DNA of 64,000 nucleotides. Source: an uncultured Allobosea sp. (GTDB lineage: Bacteria; Pseudomonadota; Alphaproteobacteria; Rhizobiales; Beijerinckiaceae). Under the pieces are notes generated by a model, which was not told the origin of the DNA, did not search any database, and saw nothing but the letters and a program-made list of their open reading frames with translations. The stretch is taken from positions 1 through 64,000 of the forward strand of contig NZ_CAMFKW010000003.1 in assembly GCF_945957345.1 (NCBI RefSeq). The letters are read 5' to 3'. How positions within the stretch are numbered: position 1 is the stretch's first letter; each line of letters begins with the position of its first letter. The position numbers were made by a program, and so were the translations under genes. This document shows positions 33,219-41,942 of the stretch, in pieces.

Positions 33219-34889
33219 TCAGTGCTTCCAGAAGTTCTTCGAGACGGAGTCGAAGAAGGAGAAGATCGCGTCGCCAGCAATGACGCCGGCCGCGAAGACC
33301 TCCATGTCGCCCTCGCCGCTCGCGCCGCGCAGCTTCTCCCAGATGATCCGGCAGACGATACCGGCCAGCACCGCCCAGCCTGCCATCGGGAAGGCGATGA
33401 GCAGGCCGGTGGCGAAGAGCACGCCGATCTGCCGCTTCGGCCCGCCGATGAACTGCAGGATCGCGCCGGGGATCGCCCAATAGAAGAGCTGCCAGGCGAC
33501 ACCATCAGCCACCCCGGCCTTGATCGTCGCGGCATAGACCTTGTTCACGGGGGCGACGAGGTTCTGGTCGAAATAGGACTGGTAGGAGAACAGTACCACC
33601 GCGCCAGCGATGATGAAGGCGAACATCGCGGCGAAGAGCTGCTGGCGGCGGCCGTCGCGCTCGAAAGCGGGGTCGGCGCCATGGCCGCGCAGCAGGTAGC
33701 CGGCCTTCAGGTCATAGCCCATATCGGCGAAGGCAGGGCCGGTCGCGGCCGAGAAGCCGACCAGCAGCGCCAGCGCCGGCATCGGGAAGCCGATGAGCAT
33801 GCCGATGATCAGCGTGATCAGCGCCACTGCGAAGGCCGGGAACCAGCCGGAATGCATCGCGGCAAGGCCGACGATCAGCTCATGCACATAGGCCGCGAAG
33901 GCGGCGTAGAGCACGAACAGGATGAGCATGCCCATCGACATGTCGCTCATCAGCCCGCCGATCAGCGCGAGGAAGACCGCGATGATGAGATAGCCGACGG
34001 TGCCGAACCCGAGAGCGCGCCGCACCTCCGCATCGCTGGTGCCGCCGCTTTCGGCGTGCTGCTTCACCTCGCCGCGCCGGAACAGCAGAGCTGCGACCTG
34101 CAGCAGCGCTACGATGCCCGCGCCGATCATGAAGCCGTGCGGGATATAGGCGGCCATCAGGTCGCCTTTCGGGATGATGTGCTCGAAGGTGGGGCCGCTG
34201 AAGATCTGGCCGGAATAACCACGCAGCAGCAGGCCGACGCCGAACATGGTCAGCGCCCAGATATTGCCGATGAAAGCCACGCCGAAGGCCGACATCGGTA
34301 TGCCGGTGACGGCGGTCGAGCCGGCGAAGCCGATCCAGGCCAGTGGAATCTTGATGAAGGATGCGACGACACCGGTGCCGAAGCCGATGCCCATCAGCAC
34401 CGCCTTGCGGCCGCCCTCGTCGCCGGCCTTGATCGCCTCGGCGGCTGCGACGCCCGGAGGCCAGGCACCCGTCGCAGGGAAGACGCGGGAATCGAACATC
34501 CGGTAGAGCAGATAGGCATCGAGCAGCATCGCGAAGAAGGCGCCGGCCAGCATCGGCAAGACCAGATCCGGCCGGCCGAGCAGCCAGGGAATACCGACCG
34601 GCAGGAGCAGGCTGTTGGCGGCGCCGAAGGTCGAGGCCGAGATCGCGCTCTGGGCCAGGTTCTGCACATGGATCGAGCGGTAGCGGGTGAAAATCGCGAG
34701 CGGCACGCGCGCCAGCGCCATGGCGGCGAGCGCGCCGATCAGCGAGGTGTTGGCGGTGATGCCGAGCGACACCAGGAGCTGCATGCCGATGATCGCGCCG
34801 AAGACGCAGAGCACGGCGATGAGCAGCAGCGTCGCCGGCTCGAACAGGCTGGGGTGCTTCTGAGGCACCCCCTCAGTTGGATTGGTCAT
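33219..34889 (-). CDS. OPT/YSL-family oligopeptide transporter
   Basis: 556 aa polytopic membrane protein of about 14-16 helices. Family blocks: PATLLLIAVLCVFGAIIGMQLLVSLG, SASTFGAANSLLLPVGIPWLLGRPDLVLPMLAGAF, GIGFGTGVVASFIKIPLAWIGFAGST and the OPT hallmark ATGPAFADMGYDLKAGYLLRG. OPT proteins are proton-coupled symporters for small peptides, glutathione-like compounds or metal chelates. It lies 54 bases downstream of the fused hydantoinase/oxoprolinase gene, so it probably brings in that enzyme's substrate, for instance a pyroglutamyl or cyclic peptide (inference). Terminator hairpin directly after. Confidence 0.88.
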   Translation of the reverse strand: MTNPTEGVPQKHPSLFEPATLLLIAVLCVFGAIIGMQLLVSLGITANTSLIGALAAMALARVPLAIFTRYRSIHVQNLAQSAISASTFGAANSLLLPVGIPWLLGRPDLVLPMLAGAFFAMLLDAYLLYRMFDSRVFPATGAWPPGVAAAEAIKAGDEGGRKAVLMGIGFGTGVVASFIKIPLAWIGFAGSTAVTGIPMSAFGVAFIGNIWALTMFGVGLLLRGYSGQIFSGPTFEHIIPKGDLMAAYIPHGFMIGAGIVALLQVAALLFRRGEVKQHAESGGTSDAEVRRALGFGTVGYLIIAVFLALIGGLMSDMSMGMLILFVLYAAFAAYVHELIVGLAAMHSGWFPAFAVALITLIIGMLIGFPMPALALLVGFSAATGPAFADMGYDLKAGYLLRGHGADPAFERDGRRQQLFAAMFAFIIAGAVVLFSYQSYFDQNLVAPVNKVYAATIKAGVADGVAWQLFYWAIPGAILQFIGGPKRQIGVLFATGLLIAFPMAGWAVLAGIVCRIIWEKLRGASGEGDMEVFAAGVIAGDAIFSFFDSVSKNFWKH

Positions 34890-34943
34890 GCCTCAGTCCC
34901 CTCATTAGCCCCTGTCGGGCGTTTGCGTTGTTACCTTTGCCTC

Positions 34944-37900
34944 TCAGGCAACCAGGATGCCGGCCTTGGCCTCGCCGACGTCCTGCGTGGCATGCGCTCC
35001 CTGCACGCCGTAATCGCGCTTGGCCGCATCGGGAGAGACCAGCCCGAGCGCAATGTCGCGGGCGATCGCGTCCCGCGAACGCTCGGAGGCCGGGCCGTAG
35101 CCGGCGCCGCCTGCGAGCACGAGCTCGACGATCTCATGCGGCTGCCGCACCTGCACCAGTTCGCCGGTGCCGACGTCCTTCAGGACATGGCCTTGCTCGT
35201 CGATCACCCGGCCGGACGCCCCGCCGCCGGCCTTGCCGCCGAACAGACCCGGGATCGGGTTGTTGACCCCTTCCGGATAAAGCGAGACCAGCGTCGGCAG
35301 GCCGTCATCGGAGAGCTTGCGCAAGCGCACGCGCTGGCCGAGACCGCCGCGATGCTGGCCGGCGCCACCGGAGTCGGTCAGGTAGGTCTTCTCGACCACC
35401 AGCACCGGCACGCGCGATTCGAAGGTCTCGATCGAGGTGTTCGCCGCCGAGGTCGGGTAGAGCAGGCCCGACTTGCCGTCGCCCTGGGCCGAGCCGCCCT
35501 GGCCGCCGCCGCAGAAGAGCATGTCGGAATAGGTGTCTCCGGCCGCATCGCGGCCATAGACGCTCGCCGCCACCGGCAGGCCGGTGAAGGCCTGGACCTG
35601 CTTCGGCGCCGCCTTGGACAGCGCGCGGAAGATGTTCGGCGCCAGATACCAGCCGGTGCGGGTGCGCAGGTTCACCGCCAGCGGCTTGTCGCAGTTCAGG
35701 ATCGAGCCCTTCGGGGCCTCGACCGTGAAGGCGCGGTAGCAGCCGGCATTGCCGCGGACATTCGGCGTCAGCATGCATTTCAGCGGATAAGTCGCATGCG
35801 CCATCGTGTAGTTGAGCGTGCAGTTGAGACCGCCCTGCGGCAGCTGCGGCGGCGCGCCGGCAAAGTCGAGATGGATCGTGTCGTCCTTCACCGTCAGCGC
35901 CAGCGGATAGTGCATCGGCGTGCCCAGCGGGTTGTTCGAGGCGGTGCCGTGATAGATGCCGTCCGGAATGGCGCGGATGGCGTCGCGCATCGCCTTCTCG
36001 GAGCGGCTCTGCACGACATGGGCGAGCGCCCTGAGGTCCTGCATGCCGTAATCGGTGAGGAAGGACTGCAGACGTTCCGCGCCGATGGCGTTCGCCGCGA
36101 CAAAGGAGTGCAGGTCGCCGAGCACCTGCTCGGAGTTGCGCACGTTCTCAGCCAGCAGGCGCACCAGCGTTTCGTTGATCCGGCCTGCTTCGTAGAGCTT
36201 CATCGGCGGGATCTGGAAGCCTTCCTCGTAGATCTCGCGGGCCCGGAGCGAATCCTTGGTGCCGCCGATATCCGAGACATGGCCGACCGTGCCCATCAGG
36301 CCGACGACGCGGTTGCCGAGGAAGACCGGCGTCACCACCGCGATGTCGAAGAGATGGCCCGCGCAGAGCCAGGGATCGTTGGTGATCAGCACGTCGCCGG
36401 GCTTCAGCGTCTCGGCCGGATAGCGCTCCAGCAACGCCTTGACCGCGCGCGGCAGCGTCAGGTTGAACACCGGCATGGCGCGGGGCGAATGCGCCAGCGT
36501 CTCGCCTTCGGGGTCGAGCAGCTCGCAGGCGAAGTCCTGCGCTTCCGAGATCACCAGCGAGAAGGCGGTGCGGCAGACGGTGAGCCACATCTCCTCGACG
36601 ACGTTGATCATCCGGCTCCACATGATCTCCAGCGAGATCGGATCGGCCTCGATCCGGCGCGCGGCCTCGGCCAGCGGCATGTCGGCGGTGATCGTCGTCT
36701 CGGCCGCATTGGGCTGGGCGACATGGACGATGAGGTTCAGGACGTCGTCGATGCTGACGCTGTCGCCGGGCGGCACGATCGTGGTCGATTCGCGCTCCTC
36801 GATGATGGCCGGCCCCTTGACGGTATCGCCCGAGCGCAGGGCGTAGCGGTCATAGACCGAAGCCTCGCTCCAGCCGCCCTCGAACCAGGCCTTGCGAGTG
36901 CCCTTGACCTTGTTGGTGGCATCGCCGCCGCCGGCCGCGCCGGAGAGCGAGAGCGTCGGCACCGGGCCGGCGCAGCGGACACGGAAGTTGATCGCCTCCA
37001 GCCGGGCGCCCTCATAGACCGAGGTGTAGCGGGCGGAATAAGCCTTGCTGAACGCCGCGCGGATGGCGTCGAGGCTCGACGCGTCGATAGTGCCACCCGG
37101 CAGTGGCACCGAGATGTCGTGCATCTGGCCGACGAGGCGCATGTCGGCCGTGCGCTCGACCGTGACGTCGCCGGGCTTCACGCCGGCCTCGGTCAGGTGC
37201 TTGCGGCCCTCGACCTCGAGATCGCGCAGCACGGCATTGACGGAAGCCGCGTCGAAGCCTTCCGAGAACTCGACCGGCAGCGAGCGCACCATGTCGAAGG
37301 AAAGCGGCGCGGCGAGGAAGCCGAGCGCGGAGGCCGCACCGGAGGCCGGCGGGATGATGACCTGCTTGACGCCGAGCACGCGGGCTACGTCGACGGCATG
37401 GGCCGGGCCGGCACCGCCGAAACCGACCATGGCGTAATGGCGCGGATCCTTGCCCTTCTCGACGAGATGGACGCGTGCAGCGGCGCCCATGCTCTCGACC
37501 ACGACCTTGTGGATGCCCCAGGCCGCTTCCTCGATCGAGAGGCCGAGCGGCGCGGCCACCGTCGAGACGGCCTTGCGCGCCGCCTCAAGGTCGAGCGCCA
37601 TGCGCCCGCCCAGGAAGAACGAGGGATCGTAATAGCCGAGCACGAGATTGGCGTCGGTCACGGTCGGCTTCACGCCGCCCATGCCGTAGCAGGCCGGGCC
37701 AGGATCGGATCCGGCGGAATGCGGGCCGACCTTGAGCAGGCCAACCTCGTCGATCGCGGCGATCGAGCCGCCACCGGCGCCGATCTCGATCATGTCGATG
37801 ACTGGGGCCTTGATCGGCAGGCCCGAGCCCTTGGCGAAGCGGTTGACGCGGCCGGCTTCGAGCATCGGCGCGATCTCGGCGCGGCCGTCCTCGATCATGC

Positions 37901-38792
37901 AGGCCTTGGCGGTGGTGCCGCCCATGTCGAAGGAGATCACATCCTTATGGCCGGCGAGCTCGCCGAACAGGGCCGTGGCGAGGCCGCCGCCGGCCGGGCC
38001 ACTTTCGAGCAGGCGGATCGGGAAGGTGCGCGCCGTCTCGGGCGAGACCAGGCCACCGGCCGAATGCATCAGGCGGAGCGCGCCGGTAAAGGCGCGGGCC
38101 GCCAGCTCGCGCTCCAGGCGCTGGAGGTAGCGGCGCATCAGCGGCTGGACATAGGCATTGGCCGCCGTGGTGACGAAGCGCTGGTATTCCCAGATCTCGG
38201 CGACGACCTCACTCGACAGCGAGACGGTCAGCTCCGGACAGGTCTCGCGGACAATGCGGGCCGCCTCCTGCTCATGCGCCGGGTTGCGATAGCTGTTGAG
38301 GAAGCAGACCGCGATCGCCTCGCAGCCGGCGGCTTCCAGCTCGCGGGCGGCCTTTCGCACGGCATCCGCATCGAGCGCGGTGACGACCTGGCCGTCGCGA
38401 TCGATACGCTCGGCCACTTCGAGACGGTGTTCCCGCGAGACCAGCGGATCGGGGAAGGTCAGGAATAGGTCGTAGATGTCGTAGCGCTGCTCCGTCCCCA
38501 TTTCGAGGATATCGCGAAAACCCTTGGTGGTGATCAGGCCGAGCTTGGAGCCCTTGCGCTCGATCACCGCATTGGTGACCAGCGTCGTGCCATGGACGAT
38601 ATCGCCGACATCCGCCAGCGTGATCCCGGCCATCTCGGTGAGTTCGCCCAGGCCGATCAGCGCCGCTTCCGACGGGTCATGCGGGGTGGTCAGGCGCTTG
38701 TGCAGCCGGACCGAACGCTCCTGCGAATCGTACAGGATGAAGTCGGTGAAGGTGCCGCCGATGTCGAAGCCGATACGCCAACGATTGCTCAT
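34944..38792 (-). CDS. Fused hydantoinase A/B (5-oxoprolinase/N-methylhydantoinase family)
   Basis: 1282 aa. The HyuA part (~1-690) begins WRIGFDIGGTFTDFILYD (acetate-kinase-like ATP loop) and has IVHGTTLVTNAVIERKGSKLGLITTKGFRDILEMG, FDMGGTTAKACMIEDG, and GAGGGSIAAIDEVGLLKVGPHSAGSDPGPACYG. The HyuB part (~700-1270) has ISLEIMWSRMINVVEEMWLTVCRTAFS, DVLITNDPWLCAGHLFDIAVVTPVF and GGAGQHRGGLGQRVRLRKL. Fusion of both halves is typical of ATP-dependent 5-oxoprolinase (5-oxoproline to glutamate); bacterial hydantoinases are often two genes. Hydantoin cannot be excluded. Its ATG overlaps the IclR stop by 4 bases (38789-38792), so it is translationally coupled to its regulator. Confidence 0.92.
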   Translation of the reverse strand: MSNRWRIGFDIGGTFTDFILYDSQERSVRLHKRLTTPHDPSEAALIGLGELTEMAGITLADVGDIVHGTTLVTNAVIERKGSKLGLITTKGFRDILEMGTEQRYDIYDLFLTFPDPLVSREHRLEVAERIDRDGQVVTALDADAVRKAARELEAAGCEAIAVCFLNSYRNPAHEQEAARIVRETCPELTVSLSSEVVAEIWEYQRFVTTAANAYVQPLMRRYLQRLERELAARAFTGALRLMHSAGGLVSPETARTFPIRLLESGPAGGGLATALFGELAGHKDVISFDMGGTTAKACMIEDGRAEIAPMLEAGRVNRFAKGSGLPIKAPVIDMIEIGAGGGSIAAIDEVGLLKVGPHSAGSDPGPACYGMGGVKPTVTDANLVLGYYDPSFFLGGRMALDLEAARKAVSTVAAPLGLSIEEAAWGIHKVVVESMGAAARVHLVEKGKDPRHYAMVGFGGAGPAHAVDVARVLGVKQVIIPPASGAASALGFLAAPLSFDMVRSLPVEFSEGFDAASVNAVLRDLEVEGRKHLTEAGVKPGDVTVERTADMRLVGQMHDISVPLPGGTIDASSLDAIRAAFSKAYSARYTSVYEGARLEAINFRVRCAGPVPTLSLSGAAGGGDATNKVKGTRKAWFEGGWSEASVYDRYALRSGDTVKGPAIIEERESTTIVPPGDSVSIDDVLNLIVHVAQPNAAETTITADMPLAEAARRIEADPISLEIMWSRMINVVEEMWLTVCRTAFSLVISEAQDFACELLDPEGETLAHSPRAMPVFNLTLPRAVKALLERYPAETLKPGDVLITNDPWLCAGHLFDIAVVTPVFLGNRVVGLMGTVGHVSDIGGTKDSLRAREIYEEGFQIPPMKLYEAGRINETLVRLLAENVRNSEQVLGDLHSFVAANAIGAERLQSFLTDYGMQDLRALAHVVQSRSEKAMRDAIRAIPDGIYHGTASNNPLGTPMHYPLALTVKDDTIHLDFAGAPPQLPQGGLNCTLNYTMAHATYPLKCMLTPNVRGNAGCYRAFTVEAPKGSILNCDKPLAVNLRTRTGWYLAPNIFRALSKAAPKQVQAFTGLPVAASVYGRDAAGDTYSDMLFCGGGQGGSAQGDGKSGLLYPTSAANTSIETFESRVPVLVVEKTYLTDSGGAGQHRGGLGQRVRLRKLSDDGLPTLVSLYPEGVNNPIPGLFGGKAGGGASGRVIDEQGHVLKDVGTGELVQVRQPHEIVELVLAGGAGYGPASERSRDAIARDIALGLVSPDAAKRDYGVQGAHATQDVGEAKAGILVA

Positions 38793-39574
38793 GAAGCGGT
38801 CTCCGCGATTGCGAGATTGAGGGGGTGGAAGCGCTTGTCCTTGGTGAGGTTCGCGATCTCCGCCGCGCCCTCCCCAAGGGATCGAATGATGGACAGGCGT
38901 TCGGCCGGCTCGACGGTGGCGGCCGGGAAGGACAGGCAGAGCGCGACCTCGTCCCCAGTCGTGGGATCGCCAACCGCGACCGAGAGCGCGCGGACGCCGC
39001 GCACCGCCTCGTCGCGAGATTCGGCGAAACCCTCGTCGCGGACGCGAGCGAGACGGCCGAGCAGTTCGTCGATATCGTGCGGCGCGGTTTCGGAAGGCGA
39101 GGTGAAGCCCGCCGGATAGAGCGCGCGGACCTCGTCGTCGGGCAGGCGGGCGAGCAGCGCGCGGCCGGTGCTGGAGGCGAAGGCGGGGATACGGTCGCCG
39201 ATCGAGGTGACGACGCGCAAAGCATGGCGGCCGGGATGAGCTGTGACGGCGACGATCTCGGTGCCGCGCCGGACGCTGACATAGCCGGTATGCCCGATCC
39301 GGTCCGAAATGCCGCCGACGACGGCATCGGCGCGATCGATCAGAGAAGCGGCAAAACGGTAGAGATGGCCCACCTGGTTGAGCAGCAACGAGGGCCGATA
39401 GCGCTTGCTCTCGCCGACGGTCTCCAGCAGCCCCTCGTCGCGCATCGCCCTGAGCAGGCGCGAGGCATTGCTCTTCGGCATGCCGAGCAGCGTGACCAGA
39501 TCCGTCACCGTCACGTCGTGGCGCGTGCTGGAAAAGCAGCGCAGCACATCCACGGCCAACGACAGGATCGACAT
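38789..39574 (-). CDS. IclR-family transcriptional regulator
   Basis: 261 aa. N-terminal winged helix (residues ~1-62): ILSLAVDVLRCFSSTRHDVTVTDLVTLLGMPKSNASRLLRAMRDEGLLE, recognition helix KSNASRLLRAM. C-terminal IclR effector domain: GHTGYVSVRRGTEIVAVTAHPG, IPAFASSTGRALLARLPDDEVRALYP and GVRALSVAVGDPTTGDEVALCLSFPA. It is the first gene of the operon with the hydantoinase, OPT and AroM-like genes and is divergent from the cyclodeaminase gene. The inverted repeat at 39590-39610 is its likely operator and would let it control both directions. Confidence 0.93.
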   Translation of the reverse strand: MSILSLAVDVLRCFSSTRHDVTVTDLVTLLGMPKSNASRLLRAMRDEGLLETVGESKRYRPSLLLNQVGHLYRFAASLIDRADAVVGGISDRIGHTGYVSVRRGTEIVAVTAHPGRHALRVVTSIGDRIPAFASSTGRALLARLPDDEVRALYPAGFTSPSETAPHDIDELLGRLARVRDEGFAESRDEAVRGVRALSVAVGDPTTGDEVALCLSFPAATVEPAERLSIIRSLGEGAAEIANLTKDKRFHPLNLAIAETAS

Positions 39575-39589
39575 CGCGACTTATCCTTA

Positions 39590-39610
39590 AAGTTCCATTT
39601 TTTGGAACTT
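39590..39610. promoter_or_regulatory. Inverted repeat, candidate IclR operator
   Basis: AAGTTCCA (39590-39597) and TGGAACTT (39603-39610) are perfect 8-bp arms around five T, 16 bases upstream of the IclR start. GTTCC/GGAAC-type inverted repeats are usual for IclR-family sites. No second copy lies near the divergent cyclodeaminase start. Confidence 0.68.
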
Positions 39611-39775
39611 GAGTTGCAATAAAAGGAAAAATACGCGAGTTAAGGAAGATGTCAATCCTGTGACCGCGATTCCTCTTCCGTAAGGGGACCCCCCTCGCCT
39701 CGACGCCGGTCCGGCTTGGCTGTATCCCGGCCTTCTTGCCGCTTCGGGCCTGCCCGCCATCATGGAGACCGCCGC

Positions 39776-40744
39776 ATGAGCGACAGCCTGATTTATCTCT
39801 CGCGCGCCGATGTCCGGGCGCTGGCGATCTCGCCTGACGAGGCGCGCGAAGCCGTGCTGCGGGGTTTTCGCGATCACGCCGCTGGCCTGAACCGGAGCAT
39901 CCCGAAGACTGCGCTCATGTTGGGCGCGGGCCACGGCTTCCAGGCGATGACGGCAGCGTCTTCCGCTCAGCAGATCGCCACGGTGAAATGGGTGGCGATG
40001 GCGCCGGTCGCCGCGGGCTCGTCATTGCCCGCCGTCAGTGCGCTCATCTGCGTCAACGACTATGCGACCGGGATGCCGCGCGCGATCCTCGACGGCGACG
40101 AGATCACCCTGATCCGCACTGCGGCGATCACCGCCGCTGCCGCTTCGCGCCTCGCGCCGCCTGCGCCTATGACCATCGGCTTCGTCGGCTGCGGTCTGCA
40201 GGCCCATGCCCATCTCTCCGCCTTCCGCGCGCTCTATCCCGGCCTGACGACGGCGCTGGCCATGAGCCGCAGCCGCGCCTCGGCCGAGCGCCTTGCGGAA
40301 GCCGCACGCGCGGCGGGCCTCGCGGCGCAGGTACTCGACGATGCCGACGCCCTGCTCGCCGAAAGCGACATTGTCATTTCGATGGTGCCGGGCGGTCCCG
40401 GCATGGCGCCCTTCCTCGACGCACGCCGCCTGAAGCCCGTCGCCTTCGCCGCGGCGGTCGATACAGGCCGGAGCTGGCTGCCGGAGACATTGCCCGCCTT
40501 TAACGTCCTTGCCACCGACAGCCTGGAACAGTCGCGCGCGCCCTATGACGCCGCCGGCAACCCGGTCACGACCGTCAGCTTCGGCCATGATATGGCGGAG
40601 CTCGCGGGCGCCACGCACCCGACGGCACCCGCCGGCCGCTCTTTCTTCGGTTTCCGCGGCGTCGCGCTCGCCGATCTCGTGCTCGCCCATCTCGCCGTCG
40701 AGAAGGCCCGCGCGCAGGGGCTCGGCACCACCTTGCCGCGCTGA
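39776..40744 (+). CDS. Ornithine cyclodeaminase/mu-crystallin family protein
   Basis: 322 aa. The family's N-terminal dimerisation part (LIYLSRADVRALAISPDEAREAVLRGFRDHA, IPKTALMLG, TVKWVAMAPVAAG, LICVNDYATGMPRAILDGDEITLIRTAAITAAAASRLA) precedes a Rossmann NAD(P) fold (MTIGFVGCGLQAHAHLSAF). Relatives are ornithine or alanine dehydrogenases/deaminases, ketimine reductases or lysine cyclodeaminases. It may act on an imino acid released by the neighbouring hydrolases (inference). It is followed after 26 bases by the P1 peptidase gene, so the two form an operon divergent from iclR. Confidence 0.88.
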   Translation: MSDSLIYLSRADVRALAISPDEAREAVLRGFRDHAAGLNRSIPKTALMLGAGHGFQAMTAASSAQQIATVKWVAMAPVAAGSSLPAVSALICVNDYATGMPRAILDGDEITLIRTAAITAAAASRLAPPAPMTIGFVGCGLQAHAHLSAFRALYPGLTTALAMSRSRASAERLAEAARAAGLAAQVLDDADALLAESDIVISMVPGGPGMAPFLDARRLKPVAFAAAVDTGRSWLPETLPAFNVLATDSLEQSRAPYDAAGNPVTTVSFGHDMAELAGATHPTAPAGRSFFGFRGVALADLVLAHLAVEKARAQGLGTTLPR

Positions 40745-40770
40745 TCAGCTTCGCTTCACCGGATCACACC

Positions 40771-41808
40771 ATGCCCCAGCGCCTCCGCGATTTCGGCCTC
40801 ACCTGCGGCATCATGCAGCCCGGCCCGCTCAACGCGATCACCGACGTGCCTGGCGTCAAGCTCGGTCATTTCACCCTGAACGAAGGCGACCTCCGGACCG
40901 GCTTCACGGCGCTGCTGCCGCATGACGGCAACCTCTTCCGCCGCAAGGTCCGAGCCGCGGTCGACGTCATCAACGGCTTTGGCAAGAGCGCTGGGCTGAT
41001 GCAGCTCGCCGAGCTCGGCCAGATCGAGACGCCACTGCTGCTCGGCAACACGCTCGCCGTCGGCACCGGCTTCGATGCGCTGGTGACGCGCGCGCTCGCA
41101 GCCAATCCCGACATCGGCCGCGAGACCGGCACGGTCAATCCGATCGTGCTCGAATGCAACGACGGCTATCTCTCCGATATTCGGGCCCGCGCGCTGACTC
41201 AGGAACACGCCTTCGCCGCGCTCAACGCCGCGGCTTCGGGCCCCGTAGCAGAAGGCGCGGTTGGCGCCGGCACCGGCATGAGCGCCTTCGGCTTCAAGGG
41301 CGGCATCGGCACAGCCTCACGACGCTTCAACCTCGACGGCGCCGAACACACGCTCGGCGTGCTGGCGCTCGCCAATTTCGGCAATGCCGGCGATCTCGTC
41401 CTGCCCGATGGCCGGCGTCCAGTTCCACCGGAGACGAAACCGCAGGCCGAACGTGGCTCGGTCATCCTGGTCATCGCGACCGACGTGCCGCTGGAGTCGC
41501 GGCAATTGCAGCGCATCGCGCGGCGTGGCGGCGCCGGCCTCGCCCGGCTCGGCGCCTTCTGGGGCAATGGCAGCGGCGATATCGCCGTCGCCTTCACCAC
41601 GGCCGATCCGATCGACCACGACCAGCCGAATGACCTCGTGCCGCTGCGCGCCCTCAACGAGAACCGTATCGACACGCTCTTCCGCGCCGCCGCCGAGGCG
41701 ACGCAGGAAGCCGTGCTCAACGCGATGGTCGCCGCGCCCGCCACGACCGGGCGGGACGGGCACTACCGCCTGTCATTGGGGAATTGGCTGCAGGCGAACG
41801 CGGACTGA
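40771..41808 (+). CDS. P1-family aminopeptidase (DmpA-type, D-/beta-aminopeptidase)
   Basis: 345 aa. N-terminal-nucleophile hydrolase of family P1 (DmpA/BapA). Opening RDFGLTCGIMQPGPLNAITDVPGVKLGHFTL is diagnostic. AVDVINGFGKSAGLMQLAELGQIETPLLLGNTLAVG and GAVGAGTGMSAFGFKGGIGTASR follow. The autocleavage site is seen at ERGSVILVIATDVPL, Gly229-Ser230, with Ser230 as the new N-terminal nucleophile. Characterised members release N-terminal D- or beta-amino acids (D-Ala, beta-Ala) from peptides and amides. This is the best clue that the island handles non-standard peptides. No signal peptide, so it acts in the cytosol after uptake. Confidence 0.92.
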   Translation: MPQRLRDFGLTCGIMQPGPLNAITDVPGVKLGHFTLNEGDLRTGFTALLPHDGNLFRRKVRAAVDVINGFGKSAGLMQLAELGQIETPLLLGNTLAVGTGFDALVTRALAANPDIGRETGTVNPIVLECNDGYLSDIRARALTQEHAFAALNAAASGPVAEGAVGAGTGMSAFGFKGGIGTASRRFNLDGAEHTLGVLALANFGNAGDLVLPDGRRPVPPETKPQAERGSVILVIATDVPLESRQLQRIARRGGAGLARLGAFWGNGSGDIAVAFTTADPIDHDQPNDLVPLRALNENRIDTLFRAAAEATQEAVLNAMVAAPATTGRDGHYRLSLGNWLQANAD

Positions 41809-41822
41809 AAAAAGGAAACACG

Positions 41823-41916
41823 CCGTCATGCTCGCCTTGTGGCGAGCATCCACGCCTTGAACACCGCTTGTTACGAGGAAAGACGTGGATGGTCGGGACG
41901 AGCCCGACCATGACGG
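41823..41916. repeat. REP-like palindromic intergenic element
   Basis: A 94-base unit runs from CCGTCATGCTCG and GCGAGCATCCACG to CGTGGATGGTCGGGACGAG and CCCGACCATGACGG. It holds two hairpins whose outer ends are inverted copies (CCGTCATG / CATGACGG, ATCCACG / CGTGGAT). The GTCGGGACGAGCCCGACCATGACGG form resembles small repeats scattered through Hyphomicrobiales genomes (recalled). It fills the gap between two convergent peptidase genes. Confidence 0.65.
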
Positions 41917-41942
41917 AGAGGCCTGCCGGTTTGAGACGATCC

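Noticed and set aside
32472..38468. A 1998-codon open frame on the plus strand
   Set aside because: It lies antisense to the aroM-like, OPT and hydantoinase genes, which have clear family blocks. Its translation is rich in Arg, Asp, Gly and His, as expected from the complement of high-GC codons.
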